A DNA stretch of 64,000 bases from Niebla homalea. Taxonomy: Eukaryota > Ascomycota > Lecanoromycetes > Lecanorales > Ramalinaceae. Made by a program: the position numbers and the translations under genes. Location: positions 496,001 to 560,000 of the forward strand of contig JAHGAU010000018.1 in NCBI GenBank assembly GCA_019925105.1, written 5' to 3'. Below, in pieces: positions 48,717 to 60,300 of the stretch (position 1 is the first letter of the stretch; each line of letters opens with the position of its first letter). The notes under the pieces are model-generated. The model searched no databases and was not told where the DNA came from. It worked only from the letters and a program-made list of their open reading frames with translations.

Positions 48717-50780
48717 TTTTATTATTATAATTAATATTTTAGAGGTTTTATATTTTTTAACTATAATATTTTTATTTATTTTTATGATTATTCTATAAAA
48801 ACTTTTTTTCTATTTACTTAAAATAATTGAACAAATTTTAATTTTTTAATTTATTATATCGTTTCTTTCTTTATTTTTTAAAAATCTTTTTTTTACTATT
48901 TTCAATATTCATTTGATTTATTAAAAAACTTTTATTAAATTTCTTTTATTATTAAAGTCTTTAAGTAATTTTTTTCATGGTTTTTTCATTTTTAAGTTAT
49001 TTTTGGAGTGTACAGTTACGGTTTTAAATATATGTTTATAAACATTTTTTTAAAAATATTTTAATTTATTAATTTCTAAAGTTTTTTCTCTATATTATGT
49101 AAATAATAAAAAGTTTATTTATGATAATTCAAAAGCATATTCGATTTTTATAATAAATTATTAACATTAAAGCTTATTAATTTAAAAGAAATTATAATTT
49201 TAAAATTAAGAAATTCCTTTTTAAAAACTATTAGAATTTTATTATTTTTTTTATTATTATTATTAATTAAATTATTTAAAGATATTTTAATTTATTAATT
49301 TCTAAAGTTTTTTCTCTATATTATATAAATAATAAAAAGTCTGTTTATGATAATTCAAATGCATATCCGATTTTTATAATAAATTATTAATATTAAAACT
49401 TATTAATTTAAAAAAAATTATAATTTTAAAATTAAAAAATTTCTGTCTAAACACTATTAGAATTTTATTATTATTTTCTTGTATTATTATTAGTTAAATT
49501 ATTTAAAAATATTTTCTAATATTTAATTATTTCGCTTAATATATTATATTTAAAGTATATATTTATAATTAATTTTTTTTAAGTAATATATATTTTTTAA
49601 TTTTTTTATAATATTATAAATTTGTTTTTTTATTATATTTACTTTTGTTTTTTATTTATTTTATATAAATTTAAAAAGAACATTTTTTAATAAGAATCAT
49701 TATAATTTTTAAAAATTTTTTATATTAGAAAATTTTTAAAATTAATACTACTAATATAAATAATATTACGATATTTTTAAATTTTAAATTTATTATTAAT
49801 TTAAACATTTTAAACATTATATATATTAATTAATTTATCTTTGAATTTCAAAGATTAAGGAATTTCTAAGTTTATAGTATTATTACTGAATAAAATGCTT
49901 AAAAAGTTTATTATCAGTCAACTTTTATTAAGTTTAATAATTATAATTAAATATAAAGTACATTTAAGTTTTATATAATTTTTATAAATAACGTACTTCG
50001 AGTTTTCTTTTTTATTAATAAAATAATAAATGAATAATAAGATTTTATTATATATGTAGCGGTTTATGATAATAAAAAGGGTTATTTTTCTTTAATAAAA
50101 CATATTAAATTATCTACAAATTAAGAAATATATTTATTAATTAAATTAAATTACGTATTAATTTAAAGATATGAATATATTTAAATATTATTTTAGATAA
50201 TATAAACTATTAATAGAATAACTTTTATTAGTATTTTCCCTTCTAAATTCTTTTTTTAACAATATAATTCAACCCATTCTTATAATAATTACTAAATAGA
50301 TAACGTAAATAATAAGAAGATTATTATTAGCATAAAAACCGATTAAATTTTATTCTTAATATAATTTCAACGGAAGGGTTTTAATCAAAACATGAAAAAA
50401 TTTTTAATATTTTTTATTTATAAATATATAGAGTTTCAAAAAAAGTACACTTAAATAATAATAATTTAATATAAGTAACTAATTATAAATTTTAAAGATT
50501 ATAATAATAATTTTTTTAATATATATATAACATTAAATTTATTTTATTAATATGTTTATATTTATTTTCTATCGGTTTATTAATATATTTTATTATATTA
50601 TTTTGAGTTTTTTTACTTTTATTAATATTTTCTCAAATTTTTTCTTTATTAAATTTTTATTTTTTTTCAGATTCGGTTTATTCTATTTTATAAATAAGTT
50701 ATTAAAAGCTTATCTCTTTTTAGAAACGATTTTTTTAAAGGCTAACTTTTCCGAGAATCTTTATAAATAAGTTTAAACTT
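48717..50780. other. AT-rich sequence, nothing recognised apart from a tandem duplication
   Basis: T-rich without supported frames. The 72-codon open stretch at 50552-50770 is Phe/Ile-rich, as expected for chance reading of T-rich DNA. Confidence 0.5.
49056..49507. repeat. 226-bp tandem duplication, two copies
   Basis: The block from TTAATTTATTAATTTCTAAAG at 49061 recurs at 49287. Both copies continue with TTTTTTCTCTATATTAT and TTTATGATAATTCAAA, with few differences. Confidence 0.8.
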
Positions 50781-51224
50781 ACTTTATAATTTAAACCACT
50801 AAGTAATATTAAACTATAGATAACCTTTAAAAAGGGAAATCGATCCGAACTTAATTTATAATTTTAGTCCTTATCGCCTAATAGAAAACTATCGAAGATT
50901 TATAAACCCCGTTTCTTAAAAGGGTGCGTACGAAGCCCCGAGCGCGCTTAAGGAGTTTAATACGTAGATATACCGGTTACTCCAAGTCCTTTATTTTATT
51001 ATCTATTTTTAAAAAAACGCCTTTTAGATTTAAATTAACGAAAGTCTTATAGTTAGTCGGGTTTAATTTATAATAATCGTATTGCGTTTTTTTATTTCGG
51101 TTTTAGCTTAAGTATATAAAATTAGATATCTATAACTTTTAAGTTTAAGGTTTAAAGCGTTTTTACAATAAAGTGGTTATAACTTTTTTTAAGTCGTTTT
51201 ATTAAATACGTATGAAATCTTCTA
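50781..51224. other. Moderately AT-rich sequence, probable transposon fragment
   Basis: Patches of higher GC (GGGTGCGTACGAAGCCCC near 50922) suggest a mutated element, but no domain was identified. Confidence 0.35.
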
Positions 51225-51281
51225 TTTAATATTATAGTCGCCAAGAGTCCCAAATAGGAAGGAAATCTCACGTGACTGAAA
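51225..51281 (+). repeat. Repeat family R1, copy 2, left part
   Basis: TCCCAAATAGGAAGGAAAT here matches 59398 onward in copy 3, and CACGTGA matches the ACGTGA block of copy 1 near 8732. It is cut off from the right part (57098 onward) by Copia 2. Confidence 0.7.
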
Positions 51282-51286
51282 TTCCG

Positions 51287-51563
51287 TGATGCACGGGGGT
51301 ATTCCGCGGTTGTCTTGGCAGCATCTGCATTGAGGACCCTATCGCATAAAGGCCTACCAAACGGCCTTTTATTAACGGTATTACAGGTGCATCGGTGTAT
51401 AAGGTACGGTAAATATACGGTCATTAAATAGCTTATAAGATGGATATAAATACGGTCGTTATTACGGTATAATTAAATAAGTATAGTAGTAAACTTAATA
51501 TAAGTAATTCGGCTTACTTACTTTTCCCTTTATATACTATATTTATTTACGTATATTGTATTA
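51287..51563 (+). repeat. Copia 2 left LTR
   Basis: Starts TGATGCACGGGGGTATTCCG; the outer 130 bp are GC-balanced and the inner half is mutated (TTGTATTA end). Confidence 0.95.
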
Positions 51564-51599
51564 AGTTTTAAGCCCGGTTAATAAGATAATTAATCGTAA

Positions 51600-54500
51600 T
51601 ATACTATTTAAGTAATAGTTTTATTTAACTAATATTTATAACGTTTATATAATTATTTAAGACCGTAAAATAGTTATAGCCTTAACCTCCGATACCCTAA
51701 TAAGTAATTATAATTATAAGGATATTGGAGAAGGTAGCTTGACGTAATAATATTTACTTTATTAAGCGTAATATATATTTTATACTTCCGGTAATAATAA
51801 TATTTAAAATAAAAGGACGACGCCGTTATCGCTTAAGGTATTTACCGTAAGAATCACTAAATTACCCCTAAATATCTTTAAGGAATCCCTTATAAAACTG
51901 GCTTTATATAAGCTTCTTAAGCTTAATAATAATAATTTCCGTAAGTAAAATTAAGCTATAAAATGCTTTTTAAAAAGTCATTTATTATAGGGTATTATAA
52001 ATAACTTAACTTTATGTTTTTATATCTTTTCTTAAGTTAAGATTTAAATTATATACGCCGACTTTATTACCGGTATACTTATAAATAATATAATAACAAC
52101 GTAAAGATTATATATTTTAATAAATAAAAACGTTATACCGTTTTAAATCTATTTAACCTAGAGTAAAATCCATCTTATAAAAAGTAAGGGAAGGTTAATC
52201 CCCTTATTAACGAAGATCCTTATTATAAAAGCTTAAAAGGATAATGGCGTAAATAAGCTCGCTATATCCATAAAGAAAATAAATAAATAAATTAATTAAA
52301 TTAATAAAACCGCTATATTAAACGATATTTATCTAGGCCTTATAATTATAAACTTATTTTAAGAAGTATATAAGTTTAGTCTCGCTATATACCGGCTTAA
52401 GAACGATAAGGACGTTTTCAGTAATAAAAGGGTTATTTAAAAACTTAAGGTAATTAAGATTAATACGGTTAAAAGATAGATTATTAATACCGTAATAATA
52501 AGGGTGGGTAAAAAGGATATTATTAAACCCCGCCGCGTAATAAAATATTATAACTACCAGAAAATAGGTTATATAATTAAGGATTATAACGAAGAAAGCG
52601 TAAAAATAAGCGGTAAAAACGATAAAAAGGTTAATAAGGATAAAATTAAGAAAGCAGAAAAACCTAAAAAATAAGCGGCTCAATTTAAATCTAAACGAGT
52701 TAAAAAGGTTATAGTTAAAGATAATAAATAATTTAAAAAATCAAACTTTATTGTTATCGATAAAAGGGAAAATAATATTAAAGAGTTAGCGTTTATATCT
52801 ATCGATAATAATAACGATTTTATTACTTTCTTAATTAAAAACGGAACGGCCTTAATAAGCCTTTAAAAAACTATTAAAGCGATAAGGATTTATATAATTT
52901 AATTTTATATAAGCTTAATAATAATACCGCTATAGTAGATTTAAGTAATCTTAATCTTTATAACGGCGATAACGAAATAAGAAATACTATTATAATGAAA
53001 AATATAAATAATAAAGAGAATTATTTACTTAAGAATAATCTATATAATTAAATTATAAAATAAATATAGAAAAATTTTGACTTTTTCCAAAATAATAAAA
53101 GCCTGGACCCCGAAAAATCCGTAAATACCGGTAATAATAATCATATTTTAATAACAATAAGGGGTAACTCCCTTAGTAAAATAAGCTAAAATATACCGTC
53201 CGAAGATAAAGAGATACCCTAAACGATAAACTCCGGTACCACGAGATACATATATATAGAAAGAGGTGTATTTCGGAGTTTTAAGGAAAAAATTATAAGG
53301 ATAATAATAAAAAATAAGGGTTCCTTAAACTCACCTAAACGTAATAACGTAATGATTAAGATAAACGGTTAAAACCATATTATTCAAGACGTATTATGGG
53401 TTTCTTATTTAAGATTTAACCTTTTATTTATTTCGGCCTTAAAGGATAAAAGTATAAATATTATTTTCAGTGGACGTAAAATAAGGATTACGTAAAAAGA
53501 TCGATTTATTACGGTAAAATACTGGTATAAAAAGCTTTATTTATTTATATATATCCGGAAAATTATTACGTTAATAATTAATAAAGAAAACTTAAATCCC
53601 GTACTTTATAAATTATAAAGTAAGAAAAATAAGAAAAACGTTAAAGTTAAATATAATAATAATAAAATTACCTAGGGACGTAAAAAAGGTAACGATAAGC
53701 TCTTTATAACTCTTTATAACCGATTAAGCTATTTAAATATAACCAGGCTATATATTATATATAAAACGGTATTAAGGATACTGAAAATATCGGCCTTAAA
53801 GGATTTTTTCTATAATATATATAAGAATAATAAATTTACGAGAAGTATATATAAATACCGTTATATAAAAGAGATAAAGCCTAAGTCTTATTTTTTTGAC
53901 GACGTTTAAGGCCCTTATAATATTAAAGTACCGATCCTCGGAATAATACCCTTTAAATATTACTTATTTATTATTAATAAAGCTATAGGATAATTAAGTT
54001 TTACCTTATTAATAATAAAAGCTAAAATAATTAATTAAGTTTTATTTATTATTAATATACTTAATCGTAAGGAAGGTAATATTACCGTTAAATATATCCA
54101 TACCGATAATACGAAGGAATTTTAAGCCCTTAAAGCGGCCGTAAAAAAACGTAATGTTATTATAAAATATACCACGTATTATATACTTAAATAAAACGGC
54201 GTAACTGAATAATTTAATTAAATAATTACGATGATAGTTTAATATATAATATATTATACTAAGTTATTAAATAACTTTTAAATTTTCATAATTATATATA
54301 TTAATTAATTAAAATAAAAATTCTTATTAATAAAGGGAGTAAGCCCGTTTAAGAAATAAATAAAAATACAACCTTTTATTAAAAACGAAAGGACGTTTAA
54401 GATACTATATAAAGTAAATATATTTAAAAAGATAAAACGATTAAAAATAAATAAAATCGTTATTAATAATATTTACCTAAGAATTATATTAAGTTTATAA

Positions 54501-56780
54501 TTATATATTTATATACCCTATAAAAGAAATATGGAGGTCGTTATAAATTTAAAGGTCTTTAATGGAAAAACGGTAACGTACTTATTATTATAACTTATTA
54601 TTAAAGATATATTACCGGCCTTAAGGCTAATAACCCTTACCGACAGTAACGTAACTTATTATAAAAGCGAATATATATTAAATAAATTTAAAGGATTTAA
54701 TAAAAATAAGTTTATATTAGCTTATATTTACTTAATTCCTTAAAATAAAGAAAATTATAATATAGATCCCGTAGATCCCGATTTTCCCTAAATTAACGAT
54801 AAGGTCTCCAATTAGATAAAGTGAAATAGGAGGAATATACCATTAAAAATCTATAAGGTAATAAACAGAACGTTTATTTAAAAAGAGAATTTAAGAGAGC
54901 TTATTAAAGACTTTAAAAATATTAAAAATCCTATAAATCGCAGAAATTATAAAAATTATAATAATAACGGGGTTTTTAACTTATTTTTATTAAAGGGAGT
55001 TAACGTTTTTATTTTACTTAAGGATATTTATAATTTTATCCCGGTTTATTAATAAACGGGTAAGACCTTATTATTACCGGGATATACTCCGGAGGATAAA
55101 ATGGATATAAACGATAACGTTAACGATAAACTTAAGATTAAACGCTTTTATTAAAACCATTATTATTACGATCCTTACGTATTTAATATTAATTTCGGTA
55201 ATACTGTTTTTATTATTATAACTTATATTAATCTATTTATTTGTTAATAAGTTATAAATTCCCTGGACCGATTTAAATAGATTAAGGCTATTAATAAAAA
55301 AATTACGAACTTATTATTAAATAATATTTAAGAATTCGTAAATAAATTAAAGGATTGTAAGCTTATTAACTTTAAGTAAGTATTTAAGAAAAAATTCCTT
55401 ATTTTAAGCTTTATTAATAAATATAAAGTAAAGCTTATTATAAGGGGTTTTACTTAAAAGTAAAATATTAACTATAAAGAAACCTTCTGATTTACTTTAA
55501 AATATAAATCGCTCCGTTTACTTTTAGTATTTATAGTTATTTATAAACTTTAACTATAGTTCTTAAACGTTATTACCGTATACTTAAACGGTAATTTAGA
55601 TAAAGAAATCTATATATATTCTTAAGGGTATTCCGATAACTTAATAAAATACCGGTAAATATCTTTGTTTATTTAAAAACCTTTATAAGCTTAAATAATT
55701 AAAAAGGATTTAAGTTAAGAAATTTTAACTACGGCTTTATAAATTCGGTTTTATTATTATTTAAGCCGATCTATATATTTTTATTAAGAAGTTTAATTAA
55801 GAAACATATTTAATAACCCTTTACATTAATAATATCGTTATTATTATTAAAAGCTTAAAGATTTATAAATAAATAAAAAACTATTTAACTTTAATATTTA
55901 AGCTTACCGAAAAAGGTCTATTAAAGGCAATCCTCGGGATATAAGTTTTTTAAAACGACGATATTATAACTATAAATCAGATAAATTACGTTATAAACGT
56001 CTTTAAAAAATATTATATAATAAGCTATAATAATATTAATACCTTAATAAACGGATATAAGGGTATATAAGTGGCCCGATTTAATAAGTAATAAATAGAT
56101 TAATTCGCTTATTAACAGTTTCTCGGTAAGTTAATATTCCTTTAAATAATTATTTATTTAAATTTAGTTTTTTTAATTTTAAAATTAAGTTAATTTTATA
56201 ATAATCCCGTTGTTTAATATTAAAATAATTTAATATAAGTACTTAAATATTTAAAAAGTATATTAAATTTAAGTTTATATTTCTGACGTAACGGCGGACC
56301 ACTTAAATACTTCGTAGATATTATATTTATTAACGATAAAAATAATAAAAGGTTATTATATAACTATATAATATTAAATACCGGTATAATATATATATAA
56401 TATACCCGGAAATAATGTACCGTTATTACCTCTATAATAAAGGCTGAATATATAGCTTTTTCCGAAGGGTATAAAGTGAATATTTAATTTATATAATGGA
56501 TCGATAAGACCGGATTCTTTAAAGGTTACGGGTTTATTATTCTATTTAATAATAATAACGGTAAGATCTCTCTTATTAAGAACCCGGAAAACTACTTACG
56601 GATTAAATATATTAACGTTTAATATCACTTTATTCGGGAAAAAATATAGGAAAGCCTTATTTTAATAAAGTATATTAATATTAAAAATTAACTTATAAAT
56701 ATTATAATAAAGCCTTTATTAAAATAACTTTTTAAGATAAATCGATTAAAGCTTGGATTATATTTAATAAGTTAATAATA
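51600..56780 (+). pseudogene. Copia 2 gag-pol remnant
   Basis: Plus-strand polyprotein with domains in Copia order. Gag has a zinc knuckle read KYYNYQKIGYIIKDY near 52538-52585, a C-x2-C-x4-H-x4-C motif with all four metal ligands turned to Tyr. The segment LWVSYLRFNLLFISALKDKS near 53390-53455 lies before integrase. A GAG-pre-integrase block follows (RLSYLNMTRLY near 53725), with the integrase core about 53900-54250. The RT core ends with LYINNIVIII near 55816-55845 (YVDDI turned to YINNI). RNase H has KAEYIAFSEGYK near 56440-56475. Length is close to an intact element, and inactivation is by point mutation only. Confidence 0.85.
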
Positions 56781-56820
56781 ATATTATTATCGTAAATTTA
56801 TTATAGCTTTAAAGAGGGAG

Positions 56821-57097
56821 TAATATACGGGGGTATTTCGCGGTTATTTTAATAACATCTGTATTAAGGACCCTATCGTATAAAGACTTATTAAACGGTT
56901 TTTTATTAATGGTATTATAAATGCATTGGTATATAAGGTACGGTAAGTATACGGTCATTAAACAGCTTATAGGATGGATATAAATACGGTCGTTATTACG
57001 GTGTAATTAAACAAGCATAGTGGTAGACTCAATACAAGTGATTCGGCTTACTCACCCTTCCCTCTGCACACTGCACCCATTTGCGCATATTGTATCA
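56821..57097 (+). repeat. Copia 2 right LTR
   Basis: Starts TAATATACGGGGGTATTTCG (mutated) and ends unmutated CCCTCTGCACACTGCACCC...TTGTATCA. Confidence 0.95.
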
Positions 57098-57790
57098 TTC
57101 CGAACATCAAAAATCTCAAAAAAAACAACATTTGGGTGCATCCATCAACCCACCCTTTTTTCGGTGATGTAATTGCTGAAGGTTTGAGTGTATTACCATC
57201 GCAATCGATCTCTCAAATCTCACATGAAACCGAGCCGTGGTTGGTGATGCACTCACCAAAAGGGTGGTTTGTATGGCATTTTTGCGACGTTTTTGGCCTG
57301 CAGGCCAGGCGGGGCTTACCCGGAATAACCCTGTTCCGGGGGCTCAAGGCCGGTTTGTTGACATTTGGACACCCATCCACCTCACCTACCTCACCTACCT
57401 CACCTACCTTACTTTCAGCAAACCCTTCAGCAAGACGTGACGCTTGCGACCCGCATGCCCCTACCGCAACAGGCCCAAAAATACCGTAATATGGATGGAG
57501 AACCTGAGAGCCGGGCAAGGCCCTTTACCTGCACTTTATGCGACGCCTTATGCCCGCATACTCCCACCGGAACAGGCCCAAAAACACCGTGATATGGATG
57601 GAGAACCTAAGAGCCGGGCAAGGCCCTTTATTTACACCCTTACCTGCACCCTTTACCCTTAGCCCTTAAAGCGACGCCTGCGTCTTGCATGCTCCCATAA
57701 TTACCACCCAAAATAACCGCATTTAGATTGCAGAACCTAAGTATTAAGCAAACACTCCACAAACGGGAGAGGATTCTGGTGGTGTCCTGC
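57098..57790 (+). repeat. Repeat family R1, copy 2, main part (least mutated)
   Basis: GC-balanced continuation of R1 after Copia 2. It contains GCGACGTTTTTGGCC near 57283, a small hairpin CCCGGAA/TTCCGGG at 57319-57340, CACCTACCT repeats at 57378-57410, then tandem modules (57455-57640). The right end, near 57665-57790, is unique within the window. Overlapping open frames exist in all phases because the sequence is repetitive and GC-balanced; none looks like a protein. Confidence 0.8.
57455..57640. repeat. R1 internal tandem modules of about 105 bp
   Basis: Two copies of GCATGCCCCTACCGCAACAG or a close variant, each followed by GCCCAAAAACACCGTGATAT-type, GGATGGAGAACCT and AGAGCCGGGCAAGGCCCTTTA. 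Five or six mutated copies continue the pattern in R1 copy 3. Confidence 0.8.
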
Positions 57791-58770
57791 CTTGTTCTTT
57801 ATTAAAATATTAAATCTTATATATAGTTATATTATTGATTTAATTATTATATTTATTTAACTATATAATCACAGTATTAAATTTTGTTAGTTTAAAGTCT
57901 ATTATATTATTAATAATTTAAAATTAAAAACATTAAATTTATCGCCTTAAATATAAAATTATAAATCCCCATAGAGTACCTTCATTTTAAATTTTTATAG
58001 AAACTTAAGTATATTTTAGGAGGTAATTTAAAATTTTTGGGACCTAAGGCTACATTTATAAATAATAAGATTTTAATTTAAAATCCTTAGTAAAAGAATT
58101 TAATCTTTTAATAAATACCGTTTTAATTTATCGAAACTATAAAAACGATTTAATAATATTCCGATTAATATATTTAAGATAATTACTAAAGTTTTTTATC
58201 CTTTAATATTAAAGAGTTAAACGGTATTTAATCGCAGTTTTTAATATTTTTATATATATATAAAGAAATTTACGTAATTTAAATCCCGTATTTCATATAA
58301 AATATATTTATATATTTAAATAAAGCTGTTTTTTAACTAATATTTAAATAATTTTATTTTAATAACTTAAATAATATCGTTAACAATATTATTATTTAAT
58401 TTATTATTATTTAATTAAATAGTCTTAATTCTATATCTATTAAAGTGTATAAGTTAAACCGCTTTATAAATTTAATATATTTAAATTAAAGTTTCTTTAA
58501 ATTAGGGTATTTATAAAAAAACGGTTATACCCTTTTATTCTTTAAATATTAATATTTAAAAAATGGGTAGATAATAGTCCGGATTACTCTATAAATATAT
58601 ATAATCGAATGTTATTTTTATTATTATTATTACTATATATATATATAATAAATAATACAATAAAAATACTCAGTATTTTCTTTAGTTCTTTTTATTATTA
58701 ATCTAAAAAAAAGAATAATAGCCGCTTTTCATTAACTAAACTATTATTTTATTATATATATATAAATAAA
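57791..58770. other. AT-rich sequence, nothing recognised
   Basis: No open frames or domains; a TA microsatellite lies near 58620-58650. Confidence 0.5.
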
Positions 58771-58774
58771 TGTT

Positions 58775-58980
58775 TCGCCTTTAACTCCAGAAAACGGGGA
58801 TGATACTATAATACTAAAAGTATATATATATAAAGTAATATCTATAATATTAATAAAGGGCTATAATTTAAATATAATCTGGTAATTTATCCGGTAAATA
58901 TAAGTCCTATATAATATACGATCCAATTCCCTTTCTCTTATATCCCTTTTATAAACCCTAAGTAGCTTCGCCGTTATACA
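58775..58980. repeat. Dispersed repeat R2, copy 2
   Basis: Partner of 35640-35850, with a better preserved right end (AGTAGCTTCGCCGTTATACA). Confidence 0.6.
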
Positions 58981-59384
58981 TAGTCTGGGCTATTCTATGG
59001 TTGCTCCCTTCTCATATTATGTAAATTACGTAAATAACTTAATTAAGAAACTTAAACTTTAACTTTATATTACTATATTAGTGAAACGACGTCTTAAAAA
59101 GGCTGGTTTTTGAGCTTATTAATAGTTTTAAACGCTATTTACTTAAAACAATAAACTTAATACCTTTATTATTTAATGGCCAAATATTCGGTTTAAAAGT
59201 ATAAAAGCTTTATTATTTAAAAATAAAATTATCGCGGTTATAAAGCGGGGGGAAAAAATTGACGGAAAAAGGAAAAAGTCGTTTAAACTTAGAAAAAAAC
59301 GTTCATAAAATCAATAAAAAAAATAATAACTTATTTAAACGTAATAATCTAATTATATCAAAAAAATAAGGGAAAACTCTTTAA
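58981..59384. other. AT-rich sequence, nothing recognised
   Basis: Begins with a GC-balanced scrap (TAGTCTGGGCTATTCTATGG) of about 50 bp, then AT-rich. Confidence 0.5.
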
Positions 59385-60300
59385 AATGTTCGTTCATTCC
59401 CAAATAGGAAGGAAATATCATATGCCGATACCTTAAAAATCTCACATTTTCCGCATTTAAGTAGATCTACCAAAATGACTCGAAATTTTGAATTCTGTTC
59501 ATTAAATGTTTGAGAACAAGTAGATACGACTTTATAGCTTCAATTTCAGCCTAAAACGGATAAGTGTAGGTAATATAATATTGAGAGTAATGATTTATAT
59601 AGTGTTTTGCGATTGCGACGTGGTGGGGCTGAGCCTATTTATTAACATTTAGACACCTTTAGTACTCCACTTAAATCACCGCTCAAATTACCACTTAAAT
59701 CACTACTTAAATCACTATTTGAATTACGTTAAGCAAACTTTTCACCTATATGAAGCTATGCTTAGGCCCCGTATGCTCCTATTTTAACGGACTAAAAACA
59801 CTGTATTTACGACGGAAAACCTGGGAGTTAAATAACGTCTTTACCTATATAAAGCTATGCCCGGTTAATATATACTTTTACTATAATAAGCCTAAAAATA
59901 TTGCGCTTATAATAAAGAACTTAGGCTTTCAGTAATAACCCCGTTTAGTTAAAGCCGTATTTAAGCCTTGTATACTCTTATTTAAATAGGTTAAAAACAC
60001 TATAATTTACATAAAGACTTTGAGTTTTTTACCAGGTTTTTTACCGGTTTAAAGCTATATTTGAGCCCCGTATTTTCTTATTACTTTAGGCTTAAAACAC
60101 CGTATTTATTAAATCCTAATCCTTAAATAAAAGCTTTATTTACTTAAAGTTATACCCGGCCTTTATATATTCTTATTTCTTTAGGTTAAGTATACCGTAT
60201 TTGCGATAGAAACCCTAAGAGCTAAATAAGCTCCTTATTTATATAAAGTTATATACGGCCCCCATATACTCTTGTTTCTTTATGTTAAGCCAGACGTATG
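59385..60300 (+). repeat. Repeat family R1, copy 3 (heavily mutated, expanded modules)
   Basis: Starts with TCCCAAATAGGAAGGAAAT as in copy 2 and continues without a Copia insertion, giving an empty-site comparison. From about 59745 it contains five to six degenerate modules of about 95-105 bp (AAGCTATGC...CCCCGTATGCTCCTATTT...AAAAACAC...GGAAAACCT). These are AT-shifted versions of the copy 2 modules. Confidence 0.7.

Larger units (their letters stand above)
51287..57097 (+). mobile_element. Ty1/Copia retrotransposon 2, full length, RIP-mutated
   Basis: 5811 bp, two 277-bp LTRs (51287-51563, 56821-57097) and perfect target duplication TTCCG (51282-51286, 57098-57102). The primer site AGTTTTAAGCCCGG follows the left LTR, as in Copia 1, and a purine tract AAAGAGGGAG precedes the right LTR. 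The LTRs differ by C/T and G/A only in the parts inspected. Inserted into R1 copy 2: the sequence either side joins into the R1 order seen at 8690 and 59385. Confidence 0.95.

Noticed and set aside
50552..50770. 72-codon Phe/Ile-rich plus-strand frame
   Set aside because: Chance reading through T-rich sequence; no homologous features.
52354..52683. 109-codon minus-strand frame
   Set aside because: Antisense to the Copia 2 Gag zinc-knuckle region, which is clearly coding on the plus strand.
57136..57662. Several overlapping frames of 67-117 codons on both strands
   Set aside because: Located in the R1 repeat and its tandem modules; frames overlap in all phases and R1 copies do not preserve any of them.
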